DNA of 64,000 nucleotides from Loripinus fragilis (Eukaryota > Mollusca > Bivalvia > Lucinida > Lucinidae): NCBI GenBank assembly GCA_964019695.1, contig OZ026524.1, positions 62,565,066 to 62,629,065 on the forward strand. Direction: 5' to 3'. The position numbers and the translations under genes were made by a program. Position 1 is the first letter of the stretch. Every line of letters starts with the position of its first letter. The notes under the pieces are model-generated. The model did not search any database. It worked only from the letters and a program-made list of their open reading frames with translations, and was not told where the DNA came from. This document shows positions 19,322 to 30,235 of this stretch, in pieces.

Positions 19322-19376
19322 AATGCTACTGGACTCGAACCCACATCTTTATCCATTAGGCTATCGAGGAATTTTG
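19322..19376 (-). other. tRNA-like fragment with A and B boxes
   Basis: The minus strand has 'tagcctaatgg' and, only about 13 bases on, 'ggttcgagtcc'. The anticodon arm is missing, so this is a remnant of a tRNA-derived repeat. The paralogue in copy B lies at 24429-24481. Confidence 0.5.
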
Positions 19377-20016
19377 ATTTTTTCATTCATAAAAGAAATC
19401 ATGCCACAATCTAAAGCACCCATTTTACGAAGATTACCGAAGATTGGAAAAAAGGTCATAGAATATTCATGTCTCAGCCGTAGACAAATAATGAAGGAAT
19501 AAAAGTGCACCATTTAGCATTGGAAAGTAAAACTGATTCAATAGCTAGATCCTTTGAAGGGCATAGCATAAAGTGTCCGAATATTTATGGTTTACATATT
19601 CACGAAAGCTACCTAAACTTAGCAGTTTTAAAACTCTTAGCATGCCAGCAGAGAATTTGTCGTCTGCTGATAGCCTTTGGAAACAGTTTGGAGACCAACA
19701 GAATGTCAAGCTTGATCTGAATCCCAACTGTTTGACAGTCCGATAGTACTCCTAGGTGATTTATTTGTAAAAAATCTTGATTTTGAAAAAAGCCAGCAGA
19801 GAAAATGAAAGCATGAACACTTACCCAGCATGCAAATAGATTAGTACAGGACCTTTGCTATAGAATGTTTTATTAAATAACAGTGAACTTTTTTCTTATG
19901 AAAAATGCATAAACCTTACTAATTCTACTTTTACACTTTATTTACTTCAAATTAAACTAGCACAGAATACAAATCAATTTAGGAGGTTGGTGCTAGAGAA
20001 CTTCAGTGCTGTCATT

Positions 20017-20220
20017 TTGTTTTGTTTTGTTTGATTTGATTCTTTACGTCCACTCAACAATCTTTCAGTTATGCGGGACGTTCTTCCTGGGTTGAACCAG
20101 TACTAAGCTAGGATAAATGTGTCTTGCTCAAGGACCACAACGCAGTGACGCCGGTGAGGCTCGAACCCGCGGCCCTTCGGTCTCGAGTCAAGCACTCTAC
20201 CACTGAGCCACTGTGCTCCC
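20017..20220 (-). mobile_element. tRNA-derived SINE (204 bp) with 14 bp TSD
   Basis: Flanked by TCAGTGCTGTCATT at 20003-20016 and 20221-20234; copy B has one such site near 24852. Read on the minus strand, it starts with a tRNA-like head carrying 'tggctcagtggtagag' (A box) and 'ggttcgagcc' (B box). A body with 'ttgagcaagacacatttatc' and 'ttgttgagtggacgtaaag' follows, and it ends in an A-rich tail of CAAAA-type repeats. It has no coding capacity and depends on LINE machinery. Confidence 0.9.
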
Positions 20221-20624
20221 TCAGTGCTGTCATTATTTCTTATTCGGTAGAAAAGGCACTTTTAGGGCTTAAGCCATGGTTTTTGCGGCTGCTTAATGTC
20301 TTTGAAGCATTTAATATGGAAAATGGATTTCACTGTCAAAGTACACAGGTCAGGGTAGCTTCACGGCGCCGAAAGGAACGATTGACAAACTTTAATTTTT
20401 ACTAAAAACCATAGGCATTTACCCATAGCAGGTGTCAATGATCCTCCAATTTCCAATGCTTATCAATTGAACCCATCCATCTCCTGTTAGGATTATAATT
20501 TCACTCAAATATTAAAAGTACCTAATGTAAGGAAACAGTGCAAAACCTTATGAGGGCCACATTCTGTCATATCTGATCTGGCCGATGTCCCATTAAATGA
20601 ACTCTATGCTTATAGTATCCTAGC

Positions 20625-20712
20625 TTGGTACTGGTTCAACCCAGGAAGACAGGTCCCTGTTTAACTGAAAGATTGTTGATGGGATGTAAAGAATCAAATC
20701 AAACGAACAAAA
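20625..20712 (+). mobile_element. 5'-truncated SINE tail
   Basis: Contains 'ggtactggttcaacccagga', 'aactgaaagattgttgatgg' and 'atgtaaagaatcaaatcaaa', the 3' half of the SINE at 20017-20220 in the opposite orientation, without the tRNA head. The copy B paralogue is at 25252-25340. Confidence 0.7.
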
Positions 20713-21173
20713 AACAAACTATGCTTCTATGAGTGAACCCTTGTCCTGTTGAACCAGGATATGTCGTCTTTAGAAAAGAGTGTAGATGAAGAATCAGCTG
20801 GCTTAATCTAGTGAATCCATCTGTGGACAGGAAATCTAGATCTGCACTGCTTTCCAGACAGCATAAGATTCATCTGTATTATATTGCAATCATACAAATG
20901 AACTGGCTGGAAACAGAAATCAATGTGCCATATCATTTGCATTGTGTCATATAGAGGCTCTTGAAGGGCTATTGAGAGCTTTACCTATACATGTGTACTA
21001 TATGACTAAATTCCCAGTATGGGGCCCCTGTCAATTGATCTGATTTCCTTGATTTGGCTGCAGGCAGTCTCTTATCAGTTGAAAGGGAATGGCTAAATAC
21101 ACTTTAAGTATCCAGGTGAAAGTGCTTAAAAATCATTTTGTTATTTCTCAACCAAAAAACAATTTTCTTGATG

Positions 21174-21222
21174 CTCAAAAGAGCCGTCTCAATGAGACGC
21201 TTCTTTTGAGCACCCAAAACAA
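21174..21222. repeat. Palindromic motif copy (ctcaaaaga...tcttttgag)
   Basis: 'gctcaaaagagccgtctc' and 'gagacgcttcttttgagc' form a near-perfect hairpin around AAT. The same motif forms arrays at 32880-33330 and 35505-36390. The copy B paralogue is near 25803-25851. Confidence 0.8.
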
Positions 21223-21388
21223 AGGTTCAAATGGATGAAAAATTGCAAGTGTACTCACAATTTTGTCTATAAAAGTTCACTTATCTGGACCTATGTTTTA
21301 CCAAACTCCACTTTGAAAAATTATACAACTTAAAATTATGCATTTTATTATAACAGATGACATTTGATTATATCAGTTTTCTATTTAA

Positions 21389-21537
21389 CCCTTAAAGCGC
21401 CAATCACAACTGCAGCAGACAACAAATATGGTGACAACTTTCCTAATTTTTGAAAAAATAAGGTATGATATCATGCCTTAAAAGCAGCAAAATTTGAAAT
21501 TGCCTTCTGCTGCAAATTGTAGGTGGCGCTTTATGAG
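21389..21537. mobile_element. Hairpin MITE, 'cccttaaagc' ends, shortened copy
   Basis: Begins 'cccttaaagcgccaatcac' and ends 'ggtggcgcttta'. The centre 'ggtatgatatcatgcc' is a palindrome that has lost the longer stem kept in copy B. It contains the intact TTAA at 21482-21485 that is the insertion target in copy B. Confidence 0.6.
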
Positions 21538-21831
21538 TTAACTTTTTGCCTACTAATGTTGTCTGCTGATCACCTCTGCAAAATCTAGAGGGTGCCACCA
21601 ACCCACTTTTGTATCAAATGGCCCCTTGCTAAAGCTTCAACATCATGCAAATGGGCAAATATTGGACAGTGTTTAATTTCCATCTAAAATCACATGAAAA
21701 TGACCACCGAAAATTTCGTAGATTTAACACTGCTGTCGGTCCAAAATCTGGATCCAAAATGTTTGATTATGGATGATTTGTTTCTTCAACCAGTGAACAA
21801 TTTTTCAGTCATGTTCAAAAAATATCTTTTA

Positions 21832-22099
21832 CAGGGATGAGAACAGTCAGCCATTCTCAAACAGGAAAATATGTCGGTTGACTCCAAAATGGAGAAAACA
21901 TGATTTTTAAATGACTTGTTAAAGGCTTAAAGTAACAAAATATCAATAGAAACCAGTCAGTTTATGCTTATTTTATATCTCAAATTGAGTTTTAACTTCA
22001 TTCAAACATAAATTTCAGCAAAAACAACTGCCATTATATAAATCATATGCCAGTGCTCAATCAGGAAATCCTGATCAATCCTGAACTTTCTCATCCCTG
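21832..22099. mobile_element. hAT-like MITE (268 bp)
   Basis: Terminal inverted repeat CAGGGATGAGAA, at the other end TTCTCATCCCTG. It is flanked by a CTTTTA repeat (21826-21831 and 22100-22105). The uninterrupted counterpart at 4655-4668 reads through without it. CAGGG-type ends suit hAT, though the visible TSD is 6 rather than 8 bp. No ORF. Confidence 0.75.
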
Positions 22100-22541
22100 C
22101 TTTTAGGAACAATTTCAGATTGTCAAATGGTTTGGATCCATCTCATTTTTCCTAAATATCCCATGAAAATGAAATAATTTGGTCTCACCGAGACCAAATT
22201 ATTTCATTTTCATACAATATTTAAAAACGGGGGGTAGGGAGGAGGGTTCGAGCGAAACACCCTGAACACCCTCTGGATCAGCAACTGCTTGACCATTTAA
22301 ACCAGAAAGATTTTTTTAACTAGTTGAATTTTTTCTTGCTTTTTGTCGTCTGTTGACTTCTTTAAATGAGCTTTTTAGAAAAATTCTTCGAGGAACACTA
22401 TTAGAATGTCAAACATTTTGGACACAGATCAGGACTGACTTTTAATCAGTGCTGATCTGGGTCCTAACTGTTTGCAAGGTTATCAGCAGACGACATTGTC
22501 AGATAAAATGGACTTGATCTAGACCTTCATTGTATGTCTAA

Positions 22542-23708
22542 CTAGAGCAGAAGTCGATGGTACACCATCGCAAATACCCGCTTTTTGACCTAAAACCTTT
22601 ACCTTGGGGTCAAGGTCACACAAAATGCTGCTCAGTACCTTCAACATAATATGACCTATGCACCTGTAAAGTTTGAAGTTGCTATGTCCAATGGTTAAGG
22701 AGAAGAAGCATTTACAAAAAATACACTATATGACCTTGACCTATGGGTCAAGGTCACACCAAATGTTGTCTAGTGCCCTCCAAATCATATGACCTTTGCA
22801 CCTGCAAAGTTTGAAGTTGCTACGTCCGACAGTTTAGGAGAAGATGCATTTACAAGAAAGTACATTATTTGACCTTGACCTTCAGGTCAAGGTCACACTA
22901 AATGTTGCCCAGTGCCCTCTACATCATGTGACCTATGCACCTGAAGAGTTTGAAGTTACTACGTCGAAAGCCTTATGAGGAGAAGCATTTACAAGAAAAT
23001 TCAATATTTGATCTTTGACCTTGACCTTGGGGTCAAGGTCACACAAAATGTTGCACAGTACCCTCTACATCATGTGACCTATCCAGCTACAAAGTTTAAA
23101 GTTGCTAGGTTTAACCGTTTAGGAGGAGATACATTTACAAGAAAATACATTATTTGATCTTTGACCTTGACCTTGGGGTCAAGGTCACACAAAATGCTGC
23201 CCAGTCACCTTAACATCATGTGACCTTTTCAGCTACAAAGTTTGAAGTTGCTACATCAAAAGGTTTAGGAGGAGATGCATTTACAAGAAAATTCAATATT
23301 TGACCTTTGACCTTGACCTTGGGGTCAAGGTCACACAAAATGTTGCCCAGTACCCTCTACATCATGTGACCTATTCAGCTACTAAGTTTGAAGTTGCTAC
23401 GTCTAACCGTTAAGGAGGAGATTCAATTACAAGAAAATACAATATTTGACCTTTGACCTTGACCTTGAAGTCAAGGTCACACGAAATGTCGCCCAGTTCC
23501 CTCTACATCATGTGACCTATTCACCTACAAAGTTTGAAGTTGCTACCTCTAACGGTTTAGGAGGAGATACATTTACAAGAAACGTGACGGACGGACGTAC
23601 GCACGGACAGACGGACGGACAGACGGACGGACGGACGGACGGACGGACGACACACCGACTTTGACACGAAATTAATATACCCTTTTTTTCTAAAGAAAAA
23701 AGCGGGTA
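22542..23708 (+). mobile_element. Pearl-like non-autonomous insertion with tandem core
   Basis: Absent from copy A, where 'gtctaataaaatg' is continuous; here a TAA flanks both sides (22539-22541, 23709-23711). The ends carry subterminal inverted repeats: 'atacccgcttttt' at about 22574 and 'aaaaagcgggtat' at about 23697. Seven units of 138-147 bp follow, each with 'ggtcaaggtcaca'. Next come 'ggacggac/gacagacgg' microsatellite DNA (23587-23650) and a unique 3' end. This architecture matches bivalve pearl or Helentron-associated elements. No protein is encoded. Confidence 0.8.
22600..23580 (+). repeat. Tandem array of ~140 bp units
   Basis: The phrase 'ggtcaaggtcaca' recurs near 22608, 22746, 22884, 23031, 23177, 23323 and 23467. 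Each unit contains the inverted pair 'tgaccttgacct' and 'ggtcaaggtca', then 'tttgaagttgcta' and 'catttacaagaaa'. Confidence 0.85.
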
Positions 23709-23795
23709 TAATAAAATGTTGGACCAGGGTCTTTCTACACATTTCTGACATTATCTGTACAGAATTATTAATTGCAAGCTCCACCTTAATTTCAT

Positions 23796-24002
23796 CCCTT
23801 AAAGCAGCACCTATAATTTGCAGCAGAGGACAATTGCAAATTTTGCCACTTTTTCAAAAATTTCAAATAAGGCATTATATTTCATGAGAATCGTCTGCTG
23901 GCAGACGATTCTCATGTAATACCATACCTTATTTTTGTCAAAAATTGGGAAAGGTGTAGCGAAATTTGTAGTCTGCTGCAGCAGTGATTGGCGCTTTAAG
24001 GG
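23796..24002. mobile_element. Hairpin MITE, 'cccttaaagc' ends (copy 2)
   Basis: Paralogue of 5187-5393 within the duplication, with the same ends and the central palindrome at 23883-23916. Confidence 0.65.
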
Positions 24003-24191
24003 TTAAATACAATACAACTAAACCAGAAAAAAAATTTCTATTATCTTTTTGTCATCTGCTGACTATTTTTTTCAAAAATAACCTTTTTCCATAAATTCTT
24101 TAAGGAACACACTATCAGAGTGTCAATCGGTTAGGATCAAGATCAGGAGTGACATTCTTTCCGGTCCTGATCTGGGTCCTTACTGTTTGCA

Positions 24192-24232
24192 AAGGTTAAC
24201 AGCACATGAAAAAAGTCTCTGCTAATAAGGAA
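24192..24232. other. Empty site of the LTR retrotransposon
   Basis: 'ttaacagcacatgaaaaaag' is continuous here, whereas in copy A the same text is split after 'cacatgaa' (5603) and resumes 'tgaaaaaag' (18981). It proves the TSD and shows the element arrived after the duplication. Confidence 0.9.
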
Positions 24233-25251
24233 AGTTAAAATGTTATCAGCAGATGACAACAAAAGTATTAAACTCACCCAGCATACAAGGAGTTATTTCG
24301 GCTTATTGATGTGTGTGTATTTGTTGAATAAACGTATGCCAGATTCAAAAAAATATATCCATGTGTACACAAAAGCAAGAATAAAGACAAAGAAATTAGC
24401 AAATTAAAAAGAAAGAAGAAAAGAAATGAAATGCTACTGGACTCGAACCCACATCTTTATCCATTAGGCTATCGAGGAATTGTGATTTTAGCATGCCAGC
24501 AGAGAATTTTGTCGTCTGCTGATAGCCTTTGCAAACAGTTTGAAGACCAACAAAATGTCAAGCTTGATCTGAATCCCAACTGTTTAACAGTCCGATAGTA
24601 CTCCTAGGTGATTTATTTGTAAAAAACTTGATTTTGAAAAAGCCAGCAGAGAAAATGAAAGCATGAATAATTACCCAGCATGCAAATAGATTAGTACAGG
24701 ACCTTTTCTATAGAATGTTTTATTAAATAACAGTGAACTTTTTTCTTATGAAAAATGCATAAACCTTACTAATTCTACTTTTACACTTTATTTACTTCAA
24801 ATTAAACTAGCACAGAATACAAATCAATTTAGGAGGTTGGTGCTAGAGAACTTTAGTGCTGTCATTACTTCTTTTTCTGTAGAAAAGGCACTTTTAGGGC
24901 TTAAGCCATGGTTTTTGCAGCTGCTGAACATCTTTGAAGAATTTAATATGGAAAATGGATTTCACTGTCAAAGTACACAGGTCAGGGTAGCTTCACGGCG
25001 CCGAAAGGAACGATTGACAAACTTTAATTTTTACTAAAAACCATAGGCATTTACCCATAGCAGGTGTCAATGATCCTCCAATTTCCAATGCTTATCAATT
25101 GAACCCATCCATCTCCTGTTAGGATTATAATTTCACTCAAATATTAAAAGTACCTAATGTAAGGAAACAGTGCAAATCCTTATGAGGGCCACATTCTGTC
25201 ATATCTGATCTGGCCGATGTCCCATTAAATGAACTCTATGCTTATAGTATC

Positions 25252-25340
25252 CTAGCTTGGTACTGGTTCAACCCAGGAAGACAGGTCCCTGTTTAACTGA
25301 AAGATTGTTGATGGGATGTAAAGAATCAAATCAAACGAAC
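25252..25340 (+). mobile_element. 5'-truncated SINE tail, copy B
   Basis: Same sequence as 20625-20712, so this SINE fragment predates the duplication. Confidence 0.65.
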
Positions 25341-26611
25341 AAAAAACAAACTATGCTTCTATGAGTGAACCCTTGTCCTGTTGAACCAGGATATGTCGTC
25401 TTTAGAAAAGAGTGTAGATGAAGAATCAGCTGGCTTAATCTAGTGAATCCATCTGTGGACAGGAAATCTAGATCTGCACTGCTTTCCAGACAGCATAAGA
25501 TTCATCTGTATTATATTGCAATCATACAAATGAACTGGCTGGAAACAGAAATCAATGTGCCATATCATTTGCATTGTGTCATATAGAGGCTCTTGAAGGG
25601 CTATTGAGAGCTTTACCTATACATGTGTACTATATGACTAAATTCCCAGTATGGGGCCCCTGTCAATTGATCTGATTTCCTTGATTTGGCTGCAGGCAGT
25701 CTCTTATCAGTTGAAAGGGAATGGCTAAATACACTTTAAGTATCCAGGTGAAAGTGCTTAAAAATCATTTTGTTATTTCTCAACCAAAAAACAATTTTCT
25801 TGATGCTCAAAAGAGCCGTCTCAATGAGACGCTTCTTTTGAGCACCCAAAACAAAGGTTCAAATGGATGAAAAATTGCAAGTGTACTCACAATTTTGTCT
25901 ATAAAAGTTCACTTATCTGGACCTATGTTTTACCAAACTCCACTTTGAAAAATTATACAACTTAAAATTATGCATTTTATTATAACAGATGACATTTGAT
26001 TATATCAGTTTTCTATTTAACCCTTAAAGCGCCAATCACAACTGCAGCAGACAACAAATATGGTGACAACTTTCCTAACTTTTGAAAAAATAAGGTATGA
26101 TATTTCATGAGAATCTCATGAAATATCATGCCTTAAGGTAGTGCGGGACCCATGTCAAAAGATAACCTTACTTTTACTTAAAAGTAAGATTGTAAGAGTT
26201 ATCGTTCCTGAATCTTGTTTTTAAAAGAGAATACTTATTTTCTAAGACGGTAGATATTATTCTCCCCTGACAACTCTTTGATGCTTGAAACGTAATTATG
26301 TAAGTATTTTGCTTTCACAAAAAGAAGGAATGCAAGTATTAGCTTTTAAAAACATCACCCAGAGTATGAAGTCATTCAGTATTTTAATAATAAAAAGTTG
26401 TGGACCGTATAAATATACATACTATATACATGTCTCGGTTGCTATTTCTGCATACTGCCACTAACCTAAGACCCACCCCACCCCAAAAAGGGGGGGGGGT
26501 TGTAGACGTGCACATGCCTTGTATGTGATGTTCTCATGTTTTAGGTCCCATGGAGGTACATGGGCACTAATGTCTAATGGAGAAATGACGTAACTATTTC
26601 AACTACCTTAT

Positions 26612-26805
26612 CACACCGGAAAGGCAGCAATAAAAACAGTCTAAACAATCGATGAATGCTGATAACAAATTGCTAGAAACAGTGTTTGTGATTGCCATTT
26701 GTTGCCTATCGGACTACAAACAACAATCCAAAATTCTGTTACTTACAATATTTAACTACGTTCGTCGATAGCATTAACGTTTTCGATTGCAGCCTATCTA
26801 GTGTG
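26612..26805. mobile_element. Hairpin MITE 'cacaccgg' family, copy 1
   Basis: Starts 'cacaccggaaaggcagcaat' and ends 'attgcagcctatctagtgtg', which pair imperfectly. Internal landmarks are 'caatcgatgaatgc' and 'ttcgtcgatagcattaacg'. Related copies: 27667-27855, 27954-28150, 32033-32192. Confidence 0.65.
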
Positions 26806-26979
26806 TTTTTGATATACTGAAGACGTAGCCAAAACAATCTGATATAAGGGCTAGGAGTTATTTAATGTTTCTGTTGAAAAAATATTTTGTTTCGTTGCAT
26901 GTTTCATGATGATAAAATGGACATTTCTGCATACATTTTAATATAATTAATTGGAACTGCATGTGCCTGAAAGGAAGAT

Positions 26980-27437
26980 ATATGACAATATAACATTCTT
27001 TTCTGTATATTAACGGTTGGCAAGCATGGTACAGATGCGCGGATCCAGGAATTTTCATCAGGGGGGTGGGGGGGAGGGTCCAGGTCAGTCTGACAAAAAA
27101 GCTCTGACAATGACTTTTTTAGTGCTCAGCTTATTTTACAGAAGTCAAATGGTCAATTTCAAAGAAATCTATCGTTTTTCAAGGCTCCAGATGGGGTCCA
27201 ATTTTTTTCCAGGGGACCAACTTTTTCCAGGAGGTGTCCAATTGCTTATTCCCTATAGAAACCGATTTAATTTGTGATTTTCCAGAGGGGGTCCGGACCC
27301 CCTGCACCCCCCCCTCTGGATCCGCACTTGGTGCAGCCATCACAGCTTCATGGTTAAGGCTACTATACATTATCTCATTTGGGCTTGGCAAACGTTAATA
27401 GGCAGAAGAATGTATCATCCTTTTATTGTTATATACC
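26980..27437. mobile_element. MITE with 'acaatataacattc' arms, interrupted
   Basis: The left arm 'tatattaacggttggcaagc' (about 26980-27024) pairs with 'gcttggcaaacgttaatag' (27383-27402) and onward to 27437. The G-rich element 27035-27328 sits between the arms. A second, uninterrupted copy lies at 28935-29095. Confidence 0.6.
27035..27328. mobile_element. G-rich MITE, copy 1
   Basis: The ends 'atgcgcggatccagg' and 'cctctggatccgcact' are inverted. Flanks TGGTACAG and TGGTGCAG (one mismatch) could be an 8 bp TSD. The interior alternates runs of G with 'gtccaa' and 'ccag'. Copy 2 lies at 52572-52850. The open frames here reflect composition. Confidence 0.6.
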
Positions 27438-27666
27438 TTATAATAAGTGTTTACTATAGAAACTTGAGGTGTTTCAATCGCTGACAATTGTACATTTTAT
27501 TTAATAATGTGTCATATTTTGGTTGATCGTTGACCAATCACTGACCGCGGGCTTTATTGCCATTTCAACCTGCTCACGGATATCCTCTGCGAGTTAAGAT
27601 ACCGTCGCTTATGCATTATTGAGAAATGACCAAAATATTCAATTATCATAAGATACGCTACTTTAT

Positions 27667-27855
27667 TACATCGGATAGGCGACAATCGAGAAGGCTCTGA
27701 ACAATCGATGAACGTGGATCGCAAATCGCTAGAATTTTCCATTTGTCGCCAGTCAGGCAAACAAACTGCAATCCAAAAAGTCTGTTTCTGACGGTATTTG
27801 ATCTAAGTTCGTCGATAGCATCAACGTTTTCGATTGCCACATATCCGGTTTGTGT
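27667..27855. mobile_element. Hairpin MITE 'cacaccgg' family, copy 2
   Basis: 'catcggataggcgacaatcg' pairs with 'cgattgccacatatccggt'. Shared interior: 'caatcgatgaacgtggatcg' and 'ttcgtcgatagcatcaacg'. Outer 5 bp degraded. Confidence 0.6.
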
Positions 27856-27953
27856 ATTGATACAATGAATACGTAACCAAAACAATCTGAAACAAGAGCT
27901 AGGAGTTATCTACATTTTTCAGTCATGTTTCTGTTGAAAAAAAAGTTTGTTTC

Positions 27954-28150
27954 CACACCGGATAGTGAGCAATCGAAAACACTGTTAACCATTGACGAAC
28001 GCGGATCAAAACTCGCTAGAAACAGTATTTTGATTGCAAAGTGTCGCCTGTTCGATGAGTGATGGTAATAAAAAAAAACTATGATTCTAACTATTTTTGG
28101 TCTATAATCGTCGATAGTATTGATGTTTTCGATTGCGCCTATAAGGTGTG
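27954..28150. mobile_element. Hairpin MITE 'cacaccgg' family, copy 3
   Basis: 'cacaccggatagtgagcaat' and 'attgcgcctataaggtgtg' form the ends, with 'cgaaaac' and 'gttttcg' inside them. It is adjacent to copy 2 in the same orientation. Confidence 0.65.
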
Positions 28151-28396
28151 GTTTTGTTGTATGCTTCACGATGTTACAGTGGACATTTTTTTTTGGAAAT
28201 GCTTTTGCTTGAAAGGAAAGTATTCTACAACTTTTTGGATACTGTAAAGGCGGCACCTCATGACTGCCTTATTAGTCTACTTTAGACATAGGCAAAATCT
28301 GAAAAAGAGGCGTTATAACTACATTCGAAAGTGTTTGTTTATTGTTTAACATTAGTATAGAGGCAAACAGTGTGGACCCAGATCAGACTGCTCTAG

Positions 28397-28649
28397 GTTT
28401 TATTTGTTTGTTTGTTTTGTTGCTTTACGTCCCAAGTCAACATCTATGGTCATTGCGGGACGGTCAGTTCACCTAACCACACTTTTTCCTGGGCAGGCTT
28501 GAACAAGCGGTTAACCAGTAATTCGTGCACATACTTTCGCTTGTAACTGACAACAACCCTTCTTGAATGAATCAGCGGAAGGGAGGAGAATGATCGTGGA
28601 AATCATTTCATGATCAATCTCCACGAAAGTATGGGACCGGACGAGCAGT
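28397..28649 (-). mobile_element. SINE-like retroposon with 9 bp TSD
   Basis: Flanked by CTGCTCTAG (28388-28396 and 28650-28658). On the minus strand it ends 'ttgacttgggacgtaaagc' followed by a CAAA-type tail, the same 3' domain as the SINE at 20017-20220. The 5' half is different and shows no clear tRNA boxes. Confidence 0.65.
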
Positions 28650-28934
28650 CTGCTCTAGATCTACACTGTTTGTTTAAGAGGCTTCATAATATTTCAATAG
28701 ACGATAAAAACATACGATTGTGTTAAGGGTTAATAAATGTGGGTTCAGTGCACTAACGGACAGGACTTTCATGAAATGCACGCAGACCTGCGCGGCTCAA
28801 GCAACGTTTAAACGCTTAACCAATGGATAGAACCTGATTTCCATTCTTGAGCAGTTGAAATAACCGAACCACGCCCAGATATGAAAATTAAAGTTGCCAC
28901 CTTTACAGTACCCAAAAAGTCCTATAATATATTA

Positions 28935-29095
28935 CAATGACAATATAACATTCCTTTCTGTATATTAACGTTTGTCAAGCCCTTGTGCGATAATGTGTTG
29001 CAGGCCTCACCGCTGTGTGGTTCTGGTTGCAACACATCACATTCAGGCTTGCCAAACATTAATACAAGGAAAAGAATGTTTTATCCTCTTATTGC
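28935..29095. mobile_element. MITE with 'acaatataacattc' arms, copy 2
   Basis: Arms 'tatattaacgtttgtcaagc' and 'gcttgccaaacattaata' with an interior 'gtgttgcag...ctgcaac'-type stem. Non-coding. Confidence 0.6.
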
Positions 29096-29918
29096 ATATT
29101 TGTAAGTTTATTCTTTAAATGACATTTAGATCTATGCATCAGGAATAAAGCTATAATTTTTAGCTTTTATCTACATAAATCCTACGTGTAAGAAAGCATC
29201 GAAGTCTCAAGACATGCTATAGCCATGCTTTAATGAGAATCATAATGTAATGTGCTGGGTAACATATGCTATGTCAAAATCTTTTTTGTCATTTTCTACG
29301 CCCATTTGTCAGTGCTTAATCAATAATAGCTATGTCTCCGCCCAGTGATATACAATAGGGCGTAGACAAACAAAAAAATTGGGTGAAAGGGGAGACAACA
29401 CTTATTATAGTCTTTATTTTTTTCAGGATTTTTCAGAAAAGTCACCAAAACAAAAAAACGAGCACGGTGACACATATTTTTTATTCAATCATTAGATTCT
29501 TCATGAAAATATCTTTGTAAAAATATGTTTTTTGTTGTTCCAGTTACATTCTCTGATATGTTTATTTTGAATATCAATGTTTTTTTTGGCATTTATTCGT
29601 TTGACTTAATTAGGATTTTGCTTAATAAATTGTGTAAATACATGTTATTTCACTATTTTTTGTTTTTATTTATATCTCTGGTGTGAGTAGTATTTGTTCT
29701 GAAAAAAACTGTATTGCGTTTCTTGTTAATTTGTTAACAAAATCTGTGTTTGTTTATTTCAAAAAACTGCGATTTTGCAGTTTTTGACATCAAATAACTT
29801 TTTAAAAAGAACGGTGAGGTATTGTTTTTTTTGTCTTAGATTATAAGTATAAGTCTATATTATAATATATTAAAAGATAAAACACTTTTGGACATATGCC
29901 GGTGAGTCCTCTACTACC
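29096..29918. other. AT-rich right end of the TTAA element, no gene
   Basis: Runs of T and A and no repeats or frames that I can assign, up to the terminal inverted repeat. Confidence 0.5.
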
Positions 29919-30235
29919 TTAAAAGCAGCAAAATTTGAAATTGTCGTCTGCTGCAAATTGTAGGTGGCGCTTTTTGAGTTAACTTTTTGCCTACTAATGT
30001 TGTCTGCTGATTGCCTCTGCAAAATCTAGAGGGTGCCACCAACCCACTTTTGTATCAAATGGCCCCTTGTTAAAGGTTCAACATCATGCAAATGGGCAAA
30101 TATTGGACAGTGTTTAATTTCCACCTGAAATCACATGAAAATGACCACCGAAAATTTCGTAGATTTAACACTGCTGTCGGTCCAAAATCTGGATCCAAAA
30201 TGTTTGTTTATGGATGATTTGTTTCTTCAACCAGT

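Larger units (their letters stand above)
18981..21813 (+). repeat. Segmental duplication copy A, right part
   Basis: Continues copy A after the LTR element, starting with the second TGAA of the TSD. It is matched by 24206-26136 plus 29919-30254 in copy B. Copy B lacks roughly 100 bp (near 19018-19120), a few bases near 19185 and about 260 bp (near 19380-19640). Copy A alone carries the SINE at 20017-20220. No gene found. Confidence 0.85.
26137..29918. mobile_element. 3.8 kb TTAA-flanked element without coding sequence
   Basis: TTAA occurs at 26133-26136 and 29919-29922; copy A has one TTAA in the same text (21482-21485). The imperfect terminal inverted repeats are GGTAGTGCGGGACCCA and, at the other end, the complement of TGAGTCCTCTACTACC (12 of 16 match). 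TTAA duplication is typical of piggyBac and also reported for Sola3, but the ends do not match the piggyBac CCC start and no transposase frame exists. Inside are nested MITEs, a SINE and a G-rich element. Confidence 0.75.

Noticed and set aside
22600..23580. A CRISPR-like or regulatory array
   Set aside because: Units are contiguous, with no unique spacers; the whole block is absent from the paralogous site, so it is a mobile-element core.
26137..29918. A canonical piggyBac transposon
   Set aside because: TTAA duplication fits, but the ends start GGTAGT and no transposase frame is present.
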